A stretch of 64,000 nt of DNA from Nocardia fusca NBRC 14340 (GCF_001618425.1 NZ_BDCU01000018.1:124001-188000); one strand, 5' to 3'; counted from the first letter of the stretch, positions 9,135-18,105 are shown. Numbers and translations: made by a program. Notes: a model not told the origin generated them from the sequence alone.

Positions 9135-9973
9135 ATTCCGATGGGGTGGCCGCGAGCGGTCGCGGCGGGGTCGCGGGGCCGCAGCCGGAGATCGAACGTG
9201 TACCGCAGGGGGTGGATCCGCGCATGCCACGCTCGGCTCGGGTCTACGACTATCTGCTGGGCGGAAAGGACAACTACGAGGTCGACCGCGCGCTCGCCCA
9301 TCGCATTCTCGCGGTGGCTCCGGAAACCAGGTCACTGGCGTGGTTCAGCCGCAAATTCCTGCTGCACGCGGTCCGTACGGCCGCCGCGGCGGGGGTACGG
9401 CAGTTCGTCGATCTCGGCTCGGGGATCCCGACCTCACCCAGTGTGCACGAGGTGGCGCACGAAACGCATCCCGCGGCGCGGGTCGCCTACGTCGACAACG
9501 ACCCGGTGGTGTTCGTGCACTGCAATGCCCTCATGGGCAATCATCCCGGGGTGAGCGCGTTGCACGCGGACGTCCGCCGTCCCGCCGAACTCATCCGGCG
9601 GCTGGAAACCGAATCGGGCATCGATTTCGCGGCACCGGTGGCCCTCACGCTCGTCGGCGTCCTGCACTATGTGATGGACGACGAGAATCCGGCCGAACTC
9701 GTCGCCCGGTATCGCGAGGCCATGGCGCCGGGCAGCTATCTGGCGCTCACCCACGGAGCCGATATCAGCCATCCAGAGATCATCGAACGCACCTCTCAGG
9801 ATGCGCGGAACAGTTCCGCGCAGGTGCGGTACCGATCGCGCGAAGAGGTGACATCGTTGCTGGACGGTTTCGAGAACACCGGGCCCGGCGTGGTCCCCCT
9901 GCAGCAGTGGCTCGCCGACGATCTGCCGGAAACCAAGCTGGTGCTCTACGGGGCGGTCGGTCGCAAGCACTGA
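9131..9973 (+). CDS. SAM-dependent methyltransferase, DUF574 (PF04672-type)
   Basis: 280 residues. The diagnostic actinobacterial motif ARVYDYLLGGKDNYEVD is present near residues 37-53, followed by the SAM-binding loop FVDLGSGIPTSPSVHE and acidic motif VAYVDNDPVV. These proteins are abundant in actinomycetes, and most have no assigned substrate. The ATG at 9131 overlaps the stop of the preceding MetE-like gene by four bases, so translation is coupled and the two products probably act together. The product is cytoplasmic with no membrane segments. Confidence 0.88.
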   Translation: MNSDGVAASGRGGVAGPQPEIERVPQGVDPRMPRSARVYDYLLGGKDNYEVDRALAHRILAVAPETRSLAWFSRKFLLHAVRTAAAAGVRQFVDLGSGIPTSPSVHEVAHETHPAARVAYVDNDPVVFVHCNALMGNHPGVSALHADVRRPAELIRRLETESGIDFAAPVALTLVGVLHYVMDDENPAELVARYREAMAPGSYLALTHGADISHPEIIERTSQDARNSSAQVRYRSREEVTSLLDGFENTGPGVVPLQQWLADDLPETKLVLYGAVGRKH

Positions 9974-10193
9974 CGGCTCGCCGATCACCGCCACCGGACG
10001 AACGGTCGCCCGGCTCGCCGGTGCGCACCGAGGGCCGGTAACGCCGGTTCCGTGCAGTCGGCCGGTGGCGGCGGGGCCGCGGGCCTGTGTGCGACAACCG
10101 TGGTGGCCGGACTGAAAGTATTGCGGAACCGTAAGAGCGGTAACACAATTGGGTTCGGTCCGTCGACGGGCCCGAATCGCTCGAGGAGCAGTC

Positions 10194-11069
10194 GTGAACC
10201 CTGCACAATCTCCGCCTCCGGTCGATGTCATCACCTCTCTGGACGATCTGCGGGGCGATCTGGCGCGCCGTCATCCGGCGACCACCACCGCCTCGGACGC
10301 GGTGGACCCGGCCACGGTCGCCGCCGACCTGTCCGCGCTCGAACGCGACGGCTACGTCGTCTGGGAGAACCTGCTCACCCTCGACGAATGCGAACAACTC
10401 CGTGGCGCGCTCACCCCGTTCCTCGAGCGGACCGGCCGCAACACCTTCGAGGGGCAGCGAACCCGGCGAGCCTACAATCTGCTCGAGAAGACCCGTGCCT
10501 GCGACGCGCTCGTCGAACATCCCCGGGTGCTGGCCCTGCTCGATCGGTTGTTCCTGCCGAATTATCTGCTCTCGCAATTGCAGGCCATCGATATCCACCC
10601 CGGCGAACACGCGCAGATGCTGCACCACGACGACGGTTTCTACCCGGTCCCGCGACCCCGGCCCCCGTTGAGCGCCGCGACGATGTGGGCGATCGATGCG
10701 TTCACCGAGACCAACGGCGCCACAGTGGTGCTGCCGGGCAGTCATCGCTGGGGTTCCGAGCGCGGTCCCGCCGAAGCCGATGTCCGGACAGCGGTGCGGA
10801 TGCCGGCCGGATCCTGCGCGTTCTATCTCGGTACGCTCTGGCACGGCGGCGGTGCGAATCGCAGTACCGGCGCCCGCCTGGGGGTGACCGTGCAGTACTG
10901 CGAACCCTGGCTGCGGCCGCAGGAGGCCTATACCCTGGCCACGAGCCGGGATACCGCGCGGACGGTCTCGGAGAACATCCGGCGGATGCTGGGGTACAGC
11001 ATCCACCCGCCGTTCATGGGTGCCGTCGACGGGATGCACCCCAAACGGCTGCTCGACCGGCCGGTGTGA
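10194..11069 (+). CDS. Phytanoyl-CoA dioxygenase (PhyH) family protein
   Basis: 291 residues. The non-haem Fe(II)/2-oxoglutarate site is visible: HxD in QMLHHDDGFY (H144, D146), distal His in GTLWHGGG (H217) and Arg in ANRSTGARLGV for 2-oxoglutarate. The family hydroxylates CoA esters or small lipids and natural products using O2 and 2-oxoglutarate. GTG at 10194 is chosen because CGAGGAG lies six bases upstream; the open frame begins 45 bases earlier without a good site. It converges tail-to-tail with the cyclopropane-synthase-like methyltransferase, with only five bases between stops. Confidence 0.88.
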   Translation: MNPAQSPPPVDVITSLDDLRGDLARRHPATTTASDAVDPATVAADLSALERDGYVVWENLLTLDECEQLRGALTPFLERTGRNTFEGQRTRRAYNLLEKTRACDALVEHPRVLALLDRLFLPNYLLSQLQAIDIHPGEHAQMLHHDDGFYPVPRPRPPLSAATMWAIDAFTETNGATVVLPGSHRWGSERGPAEADVRTAVRMPAGSCAFYLGTLWHGGGANRSTGARLGVTVQYCEPWLRPQEAYTLATSRDTARTVSENIRRMLGYSIHPPFMGAVDGMHPKRLLDRPV

Positions 11070-11074
11070 CCGGT

Positions 11075-11968
11075 CTATTCGGACGCCGCCTCGGCATCAC
11101 CCACTCTGCGCAGCGCGATTCGGTACAGCACCAGGTGCTCCTCCTCGAACTGCCGGACGGACGCCTCCAGGTACCGTTCATAGGCCTCGGTGACCCGGGC
11201 CCCGGCCAGCTTCTCCGCCTCGGCGCGCCGGGCTCGGAGCCGCCGTAGCCATTCGGCGCAGGTGGTCGCATAGTGGTGGCGGTCGTTGACCACCGAACGG
11301 ATTTCGAACAGCTTCTCCGACGCGTGGGCGAGTTCGGCGAGCCGCGGTGGATCCGACTCCGGGAAGATCTCGTCGGCCAGGAATTGCACATCGGTGATCG
11401 AGTTCTGGTCGAGTGGACGGTTGCCCTTGCCGATCGTCTGGACCACCAGGCCGCCGCCGGGGCGCACCATACTGTGGCAATAGGTGAAGAATGCCCGATA
11501 GGTGGCGGTGCGTTCGCGGCGCGACAGCCCGAACCGCACGAAATGTTCGAGCGCTCCGATGCAGAAGATGGTGTCGTAGGGGCTGTCGGGCCGATGATCC
11601 TGCCAATGTTGCAGGCGCACGTCGGTGCGCTCCGCGGCATGGGCTCGGACGTGGCGGTACTGGTCGCGGCTGAGTGTCAGTCCGGTGACCCGGGTCTGTG
11701 CGTGCCGGTCGGTGATCGCCCGCATCAGTCTGCCCCAGCCGCAGCCGATATCGAGTATCCGTTCGGTGCCGGTGAGCCGGGCCTGTTCGATCAGGTAGTC
11801 GAGCTTGCGCTGCTGCGCACGGTCGAGGTCGTCGCCGTCGGCCCACAGGGCGCACGAGTAGGTCAGGTCCGGGCCGAGCCACAGCCGGTAGAATTCGGTC
11901 CCGATATCGTAGTGATGTTCGACCGCATCCGCCGAGGCGCCCTGGCGTGCGCCGGTATCCGATGTCAT
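11075..11968 (-). CDS. Cyclopropane-fatty-acyl-phospholipid synthase-like methyltransferase
   Basis: 297 residues. It has the CMAS-type start EHHYDIGTEFYRLWLGPDLTYSCALW, the SAM loop ILDIGCGWGRLM and the active-site region IGALEHF followed by a C-terminal helical domain. The family transfers methyl or methylene groups from SAM to lipids or, in related enzymes, to small molecules. The ATG at 11968 has GGAGG six bases upstream; a GTG one codon earlier is possible. At about 300 residues it is close to mycolic acid cyclopropane synthases in length. It has no signal peptide. The substrate is uncertain. Confidence 0.85.
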   Translation of the reverse strand: MTSDTGARQGASADAVEHHYDIGTEFYRLWLGPDLTYSCALWADGDDLDRAQQRKLDYLIEQARLTGTERILDIGCGWGRLMRAITDRHAQTRVTGLTLSRDQYRHVRAHAAERTDVRLQHWQDHRPDSPYDTIFCIGALEHFVRFGLSRRERTATYRAFFTYCHSMVRPGGGLVVQTIGKGNRPLDQNSITDVQFLADEIFPESDPPRLAELAHASEKLFEIRSVVNDRHHYATTCAEWLRRLRARRAEAEKLAGARVTEAYERYLEASVRQFEEEHLVLYRIALRRVGDAEAASE

Positions 11969-11971
11969 CAC

Positions 11972-12532
11972 AGACCTCCGAAGTCTCTTGGTGCGCCGGT
12001 TGTCTTCCGGCAGGGGTTTTCGGACCGGTACGGCCGGGCCGATCGACGGGCTCGGTGGATCGCCGACCGAGGTCCGGGCCGCGGTGCCGGTGGGTACACG
12101 GCAGGAGAGCCGGTCGGGTACGGGATTGTTTCCGGGAGCCGGTGACCTCGGGGCGGGTGCGGCCCGTGGTGTCCGTGCCTACCGAGGGCGAATCGTTCCG
12201 GAACGGGAGCTCCTCAGCGGAGCTCCGAGGGGATGGTGAGTTGGGATCGCTGGTACGGCAGAAGATCTCTCGACCGGTCTCGCGGTATCTCCTGTTCGCG
12301 AGCGGGGGAGTGAGCGGATCGGGTCGGCGCCGCAGTCGATTCTACGTGCGTGCGGCAGGGCGCGTCCAGATGCCACGAGCGCCAATTACCTTGCGGCAGC
12401 GCGGATATCGATTGCCTCTTCGCTGCTGCGCGGTCGATCGGTTGCCCGGCGAGAGGACAGGTCGATGCCCGGCTTCTCGAACGTCCACCGCCGGTGCCCG
12501 GCGGAAACCGGAGCGGTCGGCTGATGACTTTT
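11972..12532. other. Intergenic region, 561 bases, no gene found
   Basis: No convincing coding frame is present: the open frames here are shadow-like, Arg/Gly/Ser-rich and lack ribosome binding sites. The only structure I see is a pair of adjacent palindromes at 12194-12226, listed separately. The stretch separates the methyltransferase promoter side from the 3' end of the nitronate monooxygenase-like gene. Confidence 0.6.
12194..12226. repeat. Two abutting palindromes, possible operator or terminator
   Basis: CGTTCCGGAACG (12194-12205) is a perfect 12-base palindrome. It is followed immediately by GGAGCTCC, TCAGC, GGAGCTCC (12206-12226), two copies of a self-palindromic octamer that can also pair with each other as an 8-bp stem with a five-base loop. 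No T-run follows. It could act as a terminator for the leftward nitronate monooxygenase gene or as a dimeric regulator site. Confidence 0.45.
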
Positions 12533-13525
12533 TCATCTCGTCGCGCCGCTGTCCGCCGTGGTCGCGGTGCCGCCGGTCCACCGGCCCAGCAGGCGATCGG
12601 CTCCGTCGCACAGGGCGGCGATCACCTCACTGGCCGGGAGACTGCGGGTGAGGGCACCGACGCCCTCACCGGCGTCGACCGGGGCGCGCCGGGGGTCCCC
12701 GGTGGCGGCGGCGGCCGCCACCTCGTCGCGGGCCGCACCGTCCCCGGACAATGCGGCCTCCCGCTCCGCCCAGTGCCGGGTGGTCTCGTTGGCCAGTACG
12801 CGGGCGGGGTAGCGGTCCGGCCACGGGAGCCGCTGCCCCAGGTCGAAGACCCGGGTGACCACCGTATCGGTGGCCCGGGCGCGTACCAGCGCGGCGCGAG
12901 CGGGTTCCGGGGTGAGCGCTTCCGGGCAGGCCGACAGGCAGGTGCCGAGCCAGGCACCGGCCGCCCCCGCCGCGAGCACGGCCGCCAGACCGCGGGCGGT
13001 GGCGATACCACCGGCGGCGAGGACGGGCACCGTGACTGCGTCGAGTACCGCATCCAGTACCGCGAGTGTGCCCAACCGGGTTTCGCCGTGGCCGCCACCC
13101 TCGCTGCCGCGTGCGACCAGGACATCCACCCCGGCCGCCGCGGCCCGGCGGGCATGGTCCGCGTCGTAGACCTGGGTGACCGCCGCCGCCCCCGCCGCGT
13201 GGACCCGGTCGACCCAGGCCCATTCCTCGGTGAAACCGACCGAGACGAGCGCCGGCCGCGCGGCCAGGGCCGCCTCCAGAAGGGCGGGATCGCGCTCGAG
13301 CACCCAGCCCACCATGCCGATACCGAACACCGTGGGCGCCGGATCGAGCTGGGTGAGTTCGTATTCCAGGGCCGCGGCCGATCCGGTGCTGCCCATGCCG
13401 ATCATCCCGAGCCCGCCGGCCGCGGACACGGCGGCCGCGAGCCGCCCCCCGGCCACTCCACCCATCGGGGCGTTCACGATCGGGACCGATAAACCCATCC
13501 GGCGCGACCACGGTGTTCCCGGCAC
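12533..13525 (-). CDS. Nitronate monooxygenase-like FMN-dependent TIM-barrel protein
   Basis: About 330 residues of the 2-nitropropane dioxygenase / nitronate monooxygenase family: PIVNAPMGGVAGGRLAAAVS at the N terminus, ARGSEGGGHGE (substrate/FMN loop) and VPVLAAGGIATARGLAAVLAAGA (FMN phosphate site). These FMN enzymes oxidise alkyl nitronates. The GTG at 13525 lies six bases after AGGAGG and is preferred over TTG at 13531. The product is cytoplasmic. It is downstream of the MarR gene on the same strand but separated by over 100 bases, so a shared transcript is possible but not shown. Confidence 0.85.
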   Translation of the reverse strand: MPGTPWSRRMGLSVPIVNAPMGGVAGGRLAAAVSAAGGLGMIGMGSTGSAAALEYELTQLDPAPTVFGIGMVGWVLERDPALLEAALAARPALVSVGFTEEWAWVDRVHAAGAAAVTQVYDADHARRAAAAGVDVLVARGSEGGGHGETRLGTLAVLDAVLDAVTVPVLAAGGIATARGLAAVLAAGAAGAWLGTCLSACPEALTPEPARAALVRARATDTVVTRVFDLGQRLPWPDRYPARVLANETTRHWAEREAALSGDGAARDEVAAAAATGDPRRAPVDAGEGVGALTRSLPASEVIAALCDGADRLLGRWTGGTATTADSGATR

Positions 13526-13639
13526 CCGCAACCTCCTTCTCGTCCGGGCGCCCAGACGCCCCTCGTGGAGGCGACATTACGGGAGCCCACGCCCCCGGCC
13601 GGCCGCGCTGCGCCGCCGTCTCGGTGGTGGCGGCGTGGT

Positions 13640-14083
13640 TCAGGGGGCGGCTCCGCCGGTGAACGCGTCCACGACGGCCGCGCCGATCCGGCGTTGCACC
13701 GGGTCGGCCGCGGAGCCGAACAGGCGTTCGTCGACGTCGGTCACCACCTGCTGGGCGGCCCGGAGCAGGCGAATCCCTTCGTCGGTCAGTTCGATCGCCG
13801 ACGCCGACCCGGCGCGGGCCGTACGGTCGTGGACCAGTCCGGCGCCGACCAGGGCCTTCACCGCCGTGTGCACGCTCTGCACACTGATCCCCGACATCCG
13901 CGCGAGCTCCGAGAACGACGCACCCGGCACGCCGGAGATATGTCCGAGCAGACCCAGGCGGCCGACGGTCAGATCCAGCGTCGCCAGGGCGGCATTGAGT
14001 TCGGTCTCCACTCGCCGCGCCAGTGTCAGCACGATGATCGAGGCGCTGGCCGGCGGGGGTGTCGGGCCGTTGTCGGTACTCAC
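13640..14083 (-). CDS. MarR-family winged-helix regulator
   Basis: About 147 residues. It shows the MarR pattern: an N-terminal helix (IIVLTLARRVETELNAALATLDLTV), then winged helix with FSELARMSGISVQSVHTAVKALVGAGLV (recognition helix) and a wing ending ELTDEGIRLLRAA. The GTG at 14083 (VSTDNGPTP) has only a weak GGAT upstream. The frame remains open far upstream but that region encodes another gene in a different frame. It may control the nitronate monooxygenase-like gene downstream; this is inferred only from order. Confidence 0.85.
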   Translation of the reverse strand: MSTDNGPTPPPASASIIVLTLARRVETELNAALATLDLTVGRLGLLGHISGVPGASFSELARMSGISVQSVHTAVKALVGAGLVHDRTARAGSASAIELTDEGIRLLRAAQQVVTDVDERLFGSAADPVQRRIGAAVVDAFTGGAAP

Positions 14084-14144
14084 CGATCCAGTGTCGCGCA
14101 CCGACGCCGGTGCACCGGCGGGCAGGCACGTCTGTCGTGCCGGG

Positions 14145-14438
14145 TCAGCGGACCGCGTCGATGAGATGCCGGGTGGAGAATGCGACGAACGGGTGCCCGT
14201 CGCGCATATCCCGGTCCAATTCCACAAGAGTGTCCCGGTAGCGGTCGACGGAGAAATCCGGCACGCACCAGACGCATTTGCGCAGGATCCATACGACGGC
14301 GCCGATATCGGAGAATTCCATCCGGCAGCGCGCGGTGCGCAGGTCGGCCACGGTCGGCCCCGCGGCTTCGGCCTCCGCGGCTTCCCGGGCGGGGTCGCGC
14401 CGCGCGTACCGCCGGTCCTGATCTGAAACATTCTCCGG
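14145..14438 (-). pseudogene. C-terminal remnant of a class I SAM methyltransferase
   Basis: The leftward frame between the TGA at 14439-14441 and the stop at 14145 reads DQDRRYARRDP...GPTVADLRTARC...FSDIGAVVWILRKCVW and ends FVAFSTRHLIDAVR. This matches the last 95 or so residues of a common actinobacterial methyltransferase of about 270 residues. The SAM-binding half is missing and there is no ribosome binding site or plausible start except a GTG at 14351, so I call it a 5'-truncated gene remnant. A short expressed fragment from 14351 cannot be excluded. Confidence 0.6.
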
Positions 14439-14590
14439 TCAGGCGTTTTCCGCGTCGACGACAGCCGACTCGGATACTGTCGACCGCGCATGCGGGGGCG
14501 GTTGGTGTTGCTCTGCCGCGCGCCGGATCTCCAGGTCCTGCCGCGCGGATCCGCTGCACAAGGGGAACTGTTCATCGAGGAAAGGATCGT

Positions 14591-15097
14591 ATGTCTCGTA
14601 TGCGTAGGACCGTATTGATCGCCGCACTGATCGCTCCGTTGGCAGTGGGTTCCGCAGTGGGCGAGGCCGCCGCGGCCCCGGTCGTGACCCCGTTGCCGAT
14701 CCCGGTGGTGACCGGCCCGGAAATCGGCCCCGGCGCCGTTCCCGGCGGAGTTCTGCAGACGATCTCGGTGGTGGGGACGACAGGCGAACAACCGGGGACG
14801 GTCACCTTCTCGGTGCCGGTTCCGGCGCCCTACCACTATCAATACAACTACCGCTGGATCACCGTGCACTGGCAGAACCTGAACACCGGCGCCGCGGGCA
14901 GCGTCGATCTGCGGCACTGGAACGGGATCGACGTCCCCGGCGACCAGAAGTATGCCGCCGCGCTGCCCACCAGCGCGCCGGTGGTGACCGGTGCGGGCCC
15001 CGTGCTGGTCACGGCGACGCACAACCGCGAGCAATACCAGGCCCCGCCGCAGTCCACCGCGGTGCTCCCCGGGGCGGGGGTCGTACTCGCGGCCTGA
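14591..15097 (+). CDS. Small secreted protein of unknown function
   Basis: 168 residues. The ATG at 14591 has AAAGG upstream and begins MSRMRRTVLIAALIAPLAVG, a classic Sec signal peptide with a likely cleavage after the Ala-rich EAAAA near residue 29. The mature chain is Pro/Val-rich, then aromatic (YHYQYNYRWITVHWQNL) and contains no Cys. It resembles small exported actinobacterial proteins of unknown role. It stands alone, divergent from the methyltransferase remnant and converging on the DUF3533-type gene. Confidence 0.78.
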   Translation: MSRMRRTVLIAALIAPLAVGSAVGEAAAAPVVTPLPIPVVTGPEIGPGAVPGGVLQTISVVGTTGEQPGTVTFSVPVPAPYHYQYNYRWITVHWQNLNTGAAGSVDLRHWNGIDVPGDQKYAAALPTSAPVVTGAGPVLVTATHNREQYQAPPQSTAVLPGAGVVLAA

Positions 15098-15173
15098 GCC
15101 GGGTTCCGCGCGCGTGGGTGCGGTCGTGCCGGGACCCTCCGTACCCATGCGGCGCGGACCGACGCCGCCCTCC

Positions 15174-16199
15174 TCAGCCGGCCTCGGCGCCCGCGGGCTG
15201 CCGGTTGTCCGATCGCCGCTGTGCGACGAGGAAGACCCCGATCGCGACCGCCGACCACCCCGCGAGCACCAGCCAGGGGCCGAGGTGCTGATGGTCCGGG
15301 AAGTAGACGGCCGTGTGCTGGGCGTTCACCGAGGCACCCGGTGGCAGCCACCCGCCGATCGTCGCGAGCAGGCGGGGAAGCAGCGGCCACGACACCGAGC
15401 CGCCGGAGGTCGGGTTGCCGAGCAGGATCATGATGCCCCAGGTCGGCAGTATCGCCCATCGTCCGAACAGGGCCTGGAACATGGTGAAGACCATGCCGCA
15501 GGTGAACATGGTGAGCGCGAGGACCGCCCAGGATCGGAACGGGAGTTCGAGCGCGCCGAGGACCCAATCGACGGTTGCCACAATGGCGAAGCCGCCGAGC
15601 AGCGCGTATGCCGCGGTGCAGGCGATACGTTCGCCCGGGTGCAGATCCCGGGCGTTGACCCCGAGTTGGACCGCGCCGACGAATCCGACGACGACCGAGG
15701 CGATCGTCATGTAGAAGATGGTGAGACCGTGCGGGTCGCCTGCCTGCAGTGGATTCAGATCGTCGACCCGGACGGTGTACCCGGCGTGTTCGGCGATCGG
15801 CGGTAGCCCCTGCGCGAGGGCGGTCGCCACCGTCTGGCCGGAGGCGCTGGACAGATCGAGTGTCACCGTGTTGTCGGCCGGGGAGGTCCCGACGACGGCG
15901 AATACGGCCTGGTCCTGGAGCGCGTCGAGCGCGGTCGCGCGGTCGGTGAAGCGGTGGACCCGCAGCGAACTGCCCATCGCGGTCGCCAGCTCGGCTTCCA
16001 GTTGCGCCGCCTGCGCGGCGGGCATCGTTCCGACCACTGCGATGGGCACGTATTCCGGCTTCGGGTTGGCGGTGGCATAGGTGTAGGAGCCGGCGAAAAG
16101 GGCGGCGGCACAGGCCAGGATGCCGATGATCACGGTGGCCGGGAAGAACCGCGACCCGCGGAAGTCGTGCCACCGGCGTTTCGCGATATCCCCGGTCAT
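15174..16199 (-). CDS. DUF3533/SNG1-type or ABC-2-like membrane protein
   Basis: About 341 residues. After a short cytoplasmic start there is one transmembrane helix (ATVIIGILACAAALFAGSYT), then an extracytoplasmic domain of about 130 residues beginning at NPKPEYVPIAVVGT, then about five further helices. This layout is that of YhgE/Pip and DUF3533 membrane proteins, related to ABC-2 permeases and often linked to small-molecule export. The ATG at 16199 (MTGDIAKRRWHDF) is chosen because the frame upstream reads Gly/Arg-rich without family features, though no strong ribosome binding site is seen. Substrate unknown. Confidence 0.72.
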   Translation of the reverse strand: MTGDIAKRRWHDFRGSRFFPATVIIGILACAAALFAGSYTYATANPKPEYVPIAVVGTMPAAQAAQLEAELATAMGSSLRVHRFTDRATALDALQDQAVFAVVGTSPADNTVTLDLSSASGQTVATALAQGLPPIAEHAGYTVRVDDLNPLQAGDPHGLTIFYMTIASVVVGFVGAVQLGVNARDLHPGERIACTAAYALLGGFAIVATVDWVLGALELPFRSWAVLALTMFTCGMVFTMFQALFGRWAILPTWGIMILLGNPTSGGSVSWPLLPRLLATIGGWLPPGASVNAQHTAVYFPDHQHLGPWLVLAGWSAVAIGVFLVAQRRSDNRQPAGAEAG

Positions 16200-16693
16200 C
16201 GCGCGGCGGGTCGCATACCCGGCCGCCGGTCCACCACTTCCCGGTAGGGTGCGCGCATCCTGCCACCTTTCGCGAGCAGTCGAATGATCCAGCAGTTCGG
16301 CGGAACTCCCGGCCCTTCCGGCCCCCGGCATCGATGGGACCCGGAACTATTCGCGAACCGGTGGGCCCTGTACGGGGCCCGGCGGAAAGACCGTCCGGCA
16401 GCCTCACCATAACGCGCACCTGCGGTCGTCCGGCCGGCTCACATGCCGCCGCGACGCACCTGTTGTCCGGCGGCGCGATCGACGAGGCGCCGATCCGGCC
16501 GGTGGGGCATCTCGCGGGGAAGCGCGACGGCGGCCCGCGAGGATCGGTGCTCCTCGGTGGTTCTCGGGGCGACGGCTTCGGTGAGCCGGGCCGTCGTCGC
16601 CGTCCGGTGGTGATGTGATGTGATGCGATACGAGCCGGTTCGGCCGGGGCCGGCGTAGCGCCGCGGATACCGGCCACCGAACGAGGAGGCCGT
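16200..16693. other. Intergenic region, 494 bases, no gene found
   Basis: No supported gene. It holds the divergent promoters of the DUF3533-type gene and the NTF2-like gene. A short imperfect run of GTGAT units (16607-16623) precedes the strong AGGAGG ribosome binding site of the NTF2-like gene. I see no riboswitch fold or clear hairpin. Confidence 0.5.
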
Positions 16694-17203
16694 ATGTCCG
16701 GATCACCGTCACCCGAGGCCGACCCGGCCCATCGCCTCACCGTGCTGGAAGCGATCGAGGCGATCAAGGCGCTCAAACACCGCTACTTCCGCGCCTGCGA
16801 TGCCAAGGACCCCGCGCGTTTCCGCGCGTGTTTCGTTACCGAGGGGGCCGTCCTCGACTACGGCGAGCTGGGGGTTTCGGACGCGGACGGAATGGCCGCG
16901 GTCTTCGAATCCATCGCCCTGCGGCAGGTGGACGGCAAACATGTGGTGCTCGATATGCACCACGGGATGCACCCCGATATCACCGTGCACGCCGACGGTA
17001 CCGCCTCCGGGCAGTGGACCATGCAGTTCCGTCAGGTGAACCTGCTCGACCACACCGATACGCTGTCGACCGGCGAATACGAGGACTCCTACGTCCTCGA
17101 GGACGGCCGCTGGAAGATCGCGGCCTCCCGGTTCCGCCGCCTCTGGTCCATCACCCGGCCCGTCGACGACACGTGCCGGATCGGCTGGTACGCGGCCTCG
17201 TGA
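16694..17203 (+). CDS. SnoaL/NTF2-like protein
   Basis: 169 residues of the nuclear transport factor 2-like cone fold, SnoaL type. It starts with EAIEAIKALKHRYFRACDAKDPARFRACFVTEGAVLDYG and ends with EDGRWKIAASRFRRLWSI, the common N- and C-terminal signatures; His residues in VLDMHHGMHPDI line the expected pocket. Members are small isomerases, dehydratases or ring-dioxygenase beta-like subunits. AGGAGG lies five bases before the ATG. It is 51 bases upstream of the first fluoride channel gene and may be co-transcribed with it, an odd pairing. Confidence 0.82.
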   Translation: MSGSPSPEADPAHRLTVLEAIEAIKALKHRYFRACDAKDPARFRACFVTEGAVLDYGELGVSDADGMAAVFESIALRQVDGKHVVLDMHHGMHPDITVHADGTASGQWTMQFRQVNLLDHTDTLSTGEYEDSYVLEDGRWKIAASRFRRLWSITRPVDDTCRIGWYAAS

Positions 17204-17254
17204 TGCCCGGCTCCACCGCGTCCGGTCCGGACGGCTCCGGAGGAGGAGACCGCT

Positions 17255-17746
17255 GTGCCCGATGATCCGCAACCTATTCACGGACCGTTCCTGCCCATGG
17301 ACCCGGATATCGATCTGCGGGATCCGCCCCAGCGCGCCGAGCTCGCCGCGTCGCACGGTGCGATTCTCGCGGTCATCGCCGCCGGTGGGGCGCTGGGCGC
17401 GCTGGGCCGCTATGGTCTGACCCTCGGCTGGCCCACACCGGCCGGAGGGTTTCCATGGGCAGTGTTCGTCATCAACGTCGGCGGCAGTTTCCTGCTCGGT
17501 GCGCTGATGGTGGTGATCACCGAACTGCGACCGGCGCATCCGCTGGCGCGCCCGTTTCTGGGGGTCGGCGTACTGGGCGGGTTCACCACGTTCTCCACCT
17601 ACGCCAACGATATCCGGGCTCTGCTCGAGCCGGGCTCCGCCGTGATCGGTGCCGCATATCTGGCGTCGACCCTGTTCGCGGCGGTAGCGGCCTGCGCGCT
17701 GGGCGTCGGCCTCACCCGGCGGGCCGGACGGGGCGGGGCACGATGA
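17255..17746 (+). CDS. crcB: Fluoride efflux channel subunit, CrcB/Fluc family (first of pair)
   Basis: 163 residues with four transmembrane helices after an extra hydrophilic N terminus of about 35 residues. Family motifs: [25 protein letters not shown] (conserved Asn) and GGFTTFSTY (fluoride pathway Phe/Thr/Ser). Fluc channels are dual-topology dimers that export fluoride. GTG at 17255 has GAGGAGGAG upstream. Its stop overlaps the start of the second crcB (ATGA), so the pair probably forms a heterodimer. No fluoride riboswitch was recognised in the 51 bases upstream. Confidence 0.92.
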   Translation: MPDDPQPIHGPFLPMDPDIDLRDPPQRAELAASHGAILAVIAAGGALGALGRYGLTLGWPTPAGGFPWAVFVINVGGSFLLGALMVVITELRPAHPLARPFLGVGVLGGFTTFSTYANDIRALLEPGSAVIGAAYLASTLFAAVAACALGVGLTRRAGRGGAR

Positions 17747-18105
17747 ACGTTGTGCTGGTGATCGCCGGGGCCGCGGTCGGCGCGCCGCTGCGCTACCTGC
17801 TGGACCGATTCGTACAGGCGCGGCACGACGGCCGGTTCCCGTGGGGCACCTTCGTGGTCAACGTATCCGGATCCCTCATCCTGGGGTGTCTCACCGGCGC
17901 GGGGCTACCGGCCGCGTGGACGGTGCTCGCGGGCACCGGATTCTGCGGCGCCTTCACCACCTACAGCACCTTCTCCTACGAGACCGTGCGCCTGACCGAA
18001 CAGCGCGCCTACCGGTACGCGATCGGTTACGCCGCCTCCAGCGTCGCCATCGGGTTGATCGCGGCGGCACTGGGCTACGCCGCCGCCCATGCGCTCTTCG
18101 GTTGA
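17743..18105 (+). CDS. crcB: Fluoride efflux channel subunit, CrcB/Fluc family (second of pair)
   Basis: 120 residues, the standard Fluc length, with four transmembrane helices. Motifs: [26 protein letters not shown] and [15 protein letters not shown]. The ATG at 17743 lies inside the end of the first crcB (four-base overlap), showing translational coupling. Tandem crcB genes like this are known to give one two-subunit fluoride channel. No terminator hairpin is obvious before the next gene. Confidence 0.92.
   Translation: MNVVLVIAGAAVGAPLRYLLDRFVQARHDGRFPWGTFVVNVSGSLILGCLTGAGLPAAWTVLAGTGFCGAFTTYSTFSYETVRLTEQRAYRYAIGYAASSVAIGLIAAALGYAAAHALFG

Noticed and set aside
16607..16623. Short GTGAT tandem units
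   Set aside because: Three units only, imperfect; likely chance next to a start region.
17204..17254. Fluoride riboswitch before crcB
   Set aside because: Only 51 bases with no recognisable pseudoknot fold; sequence is a plain ribosome binding site leader.
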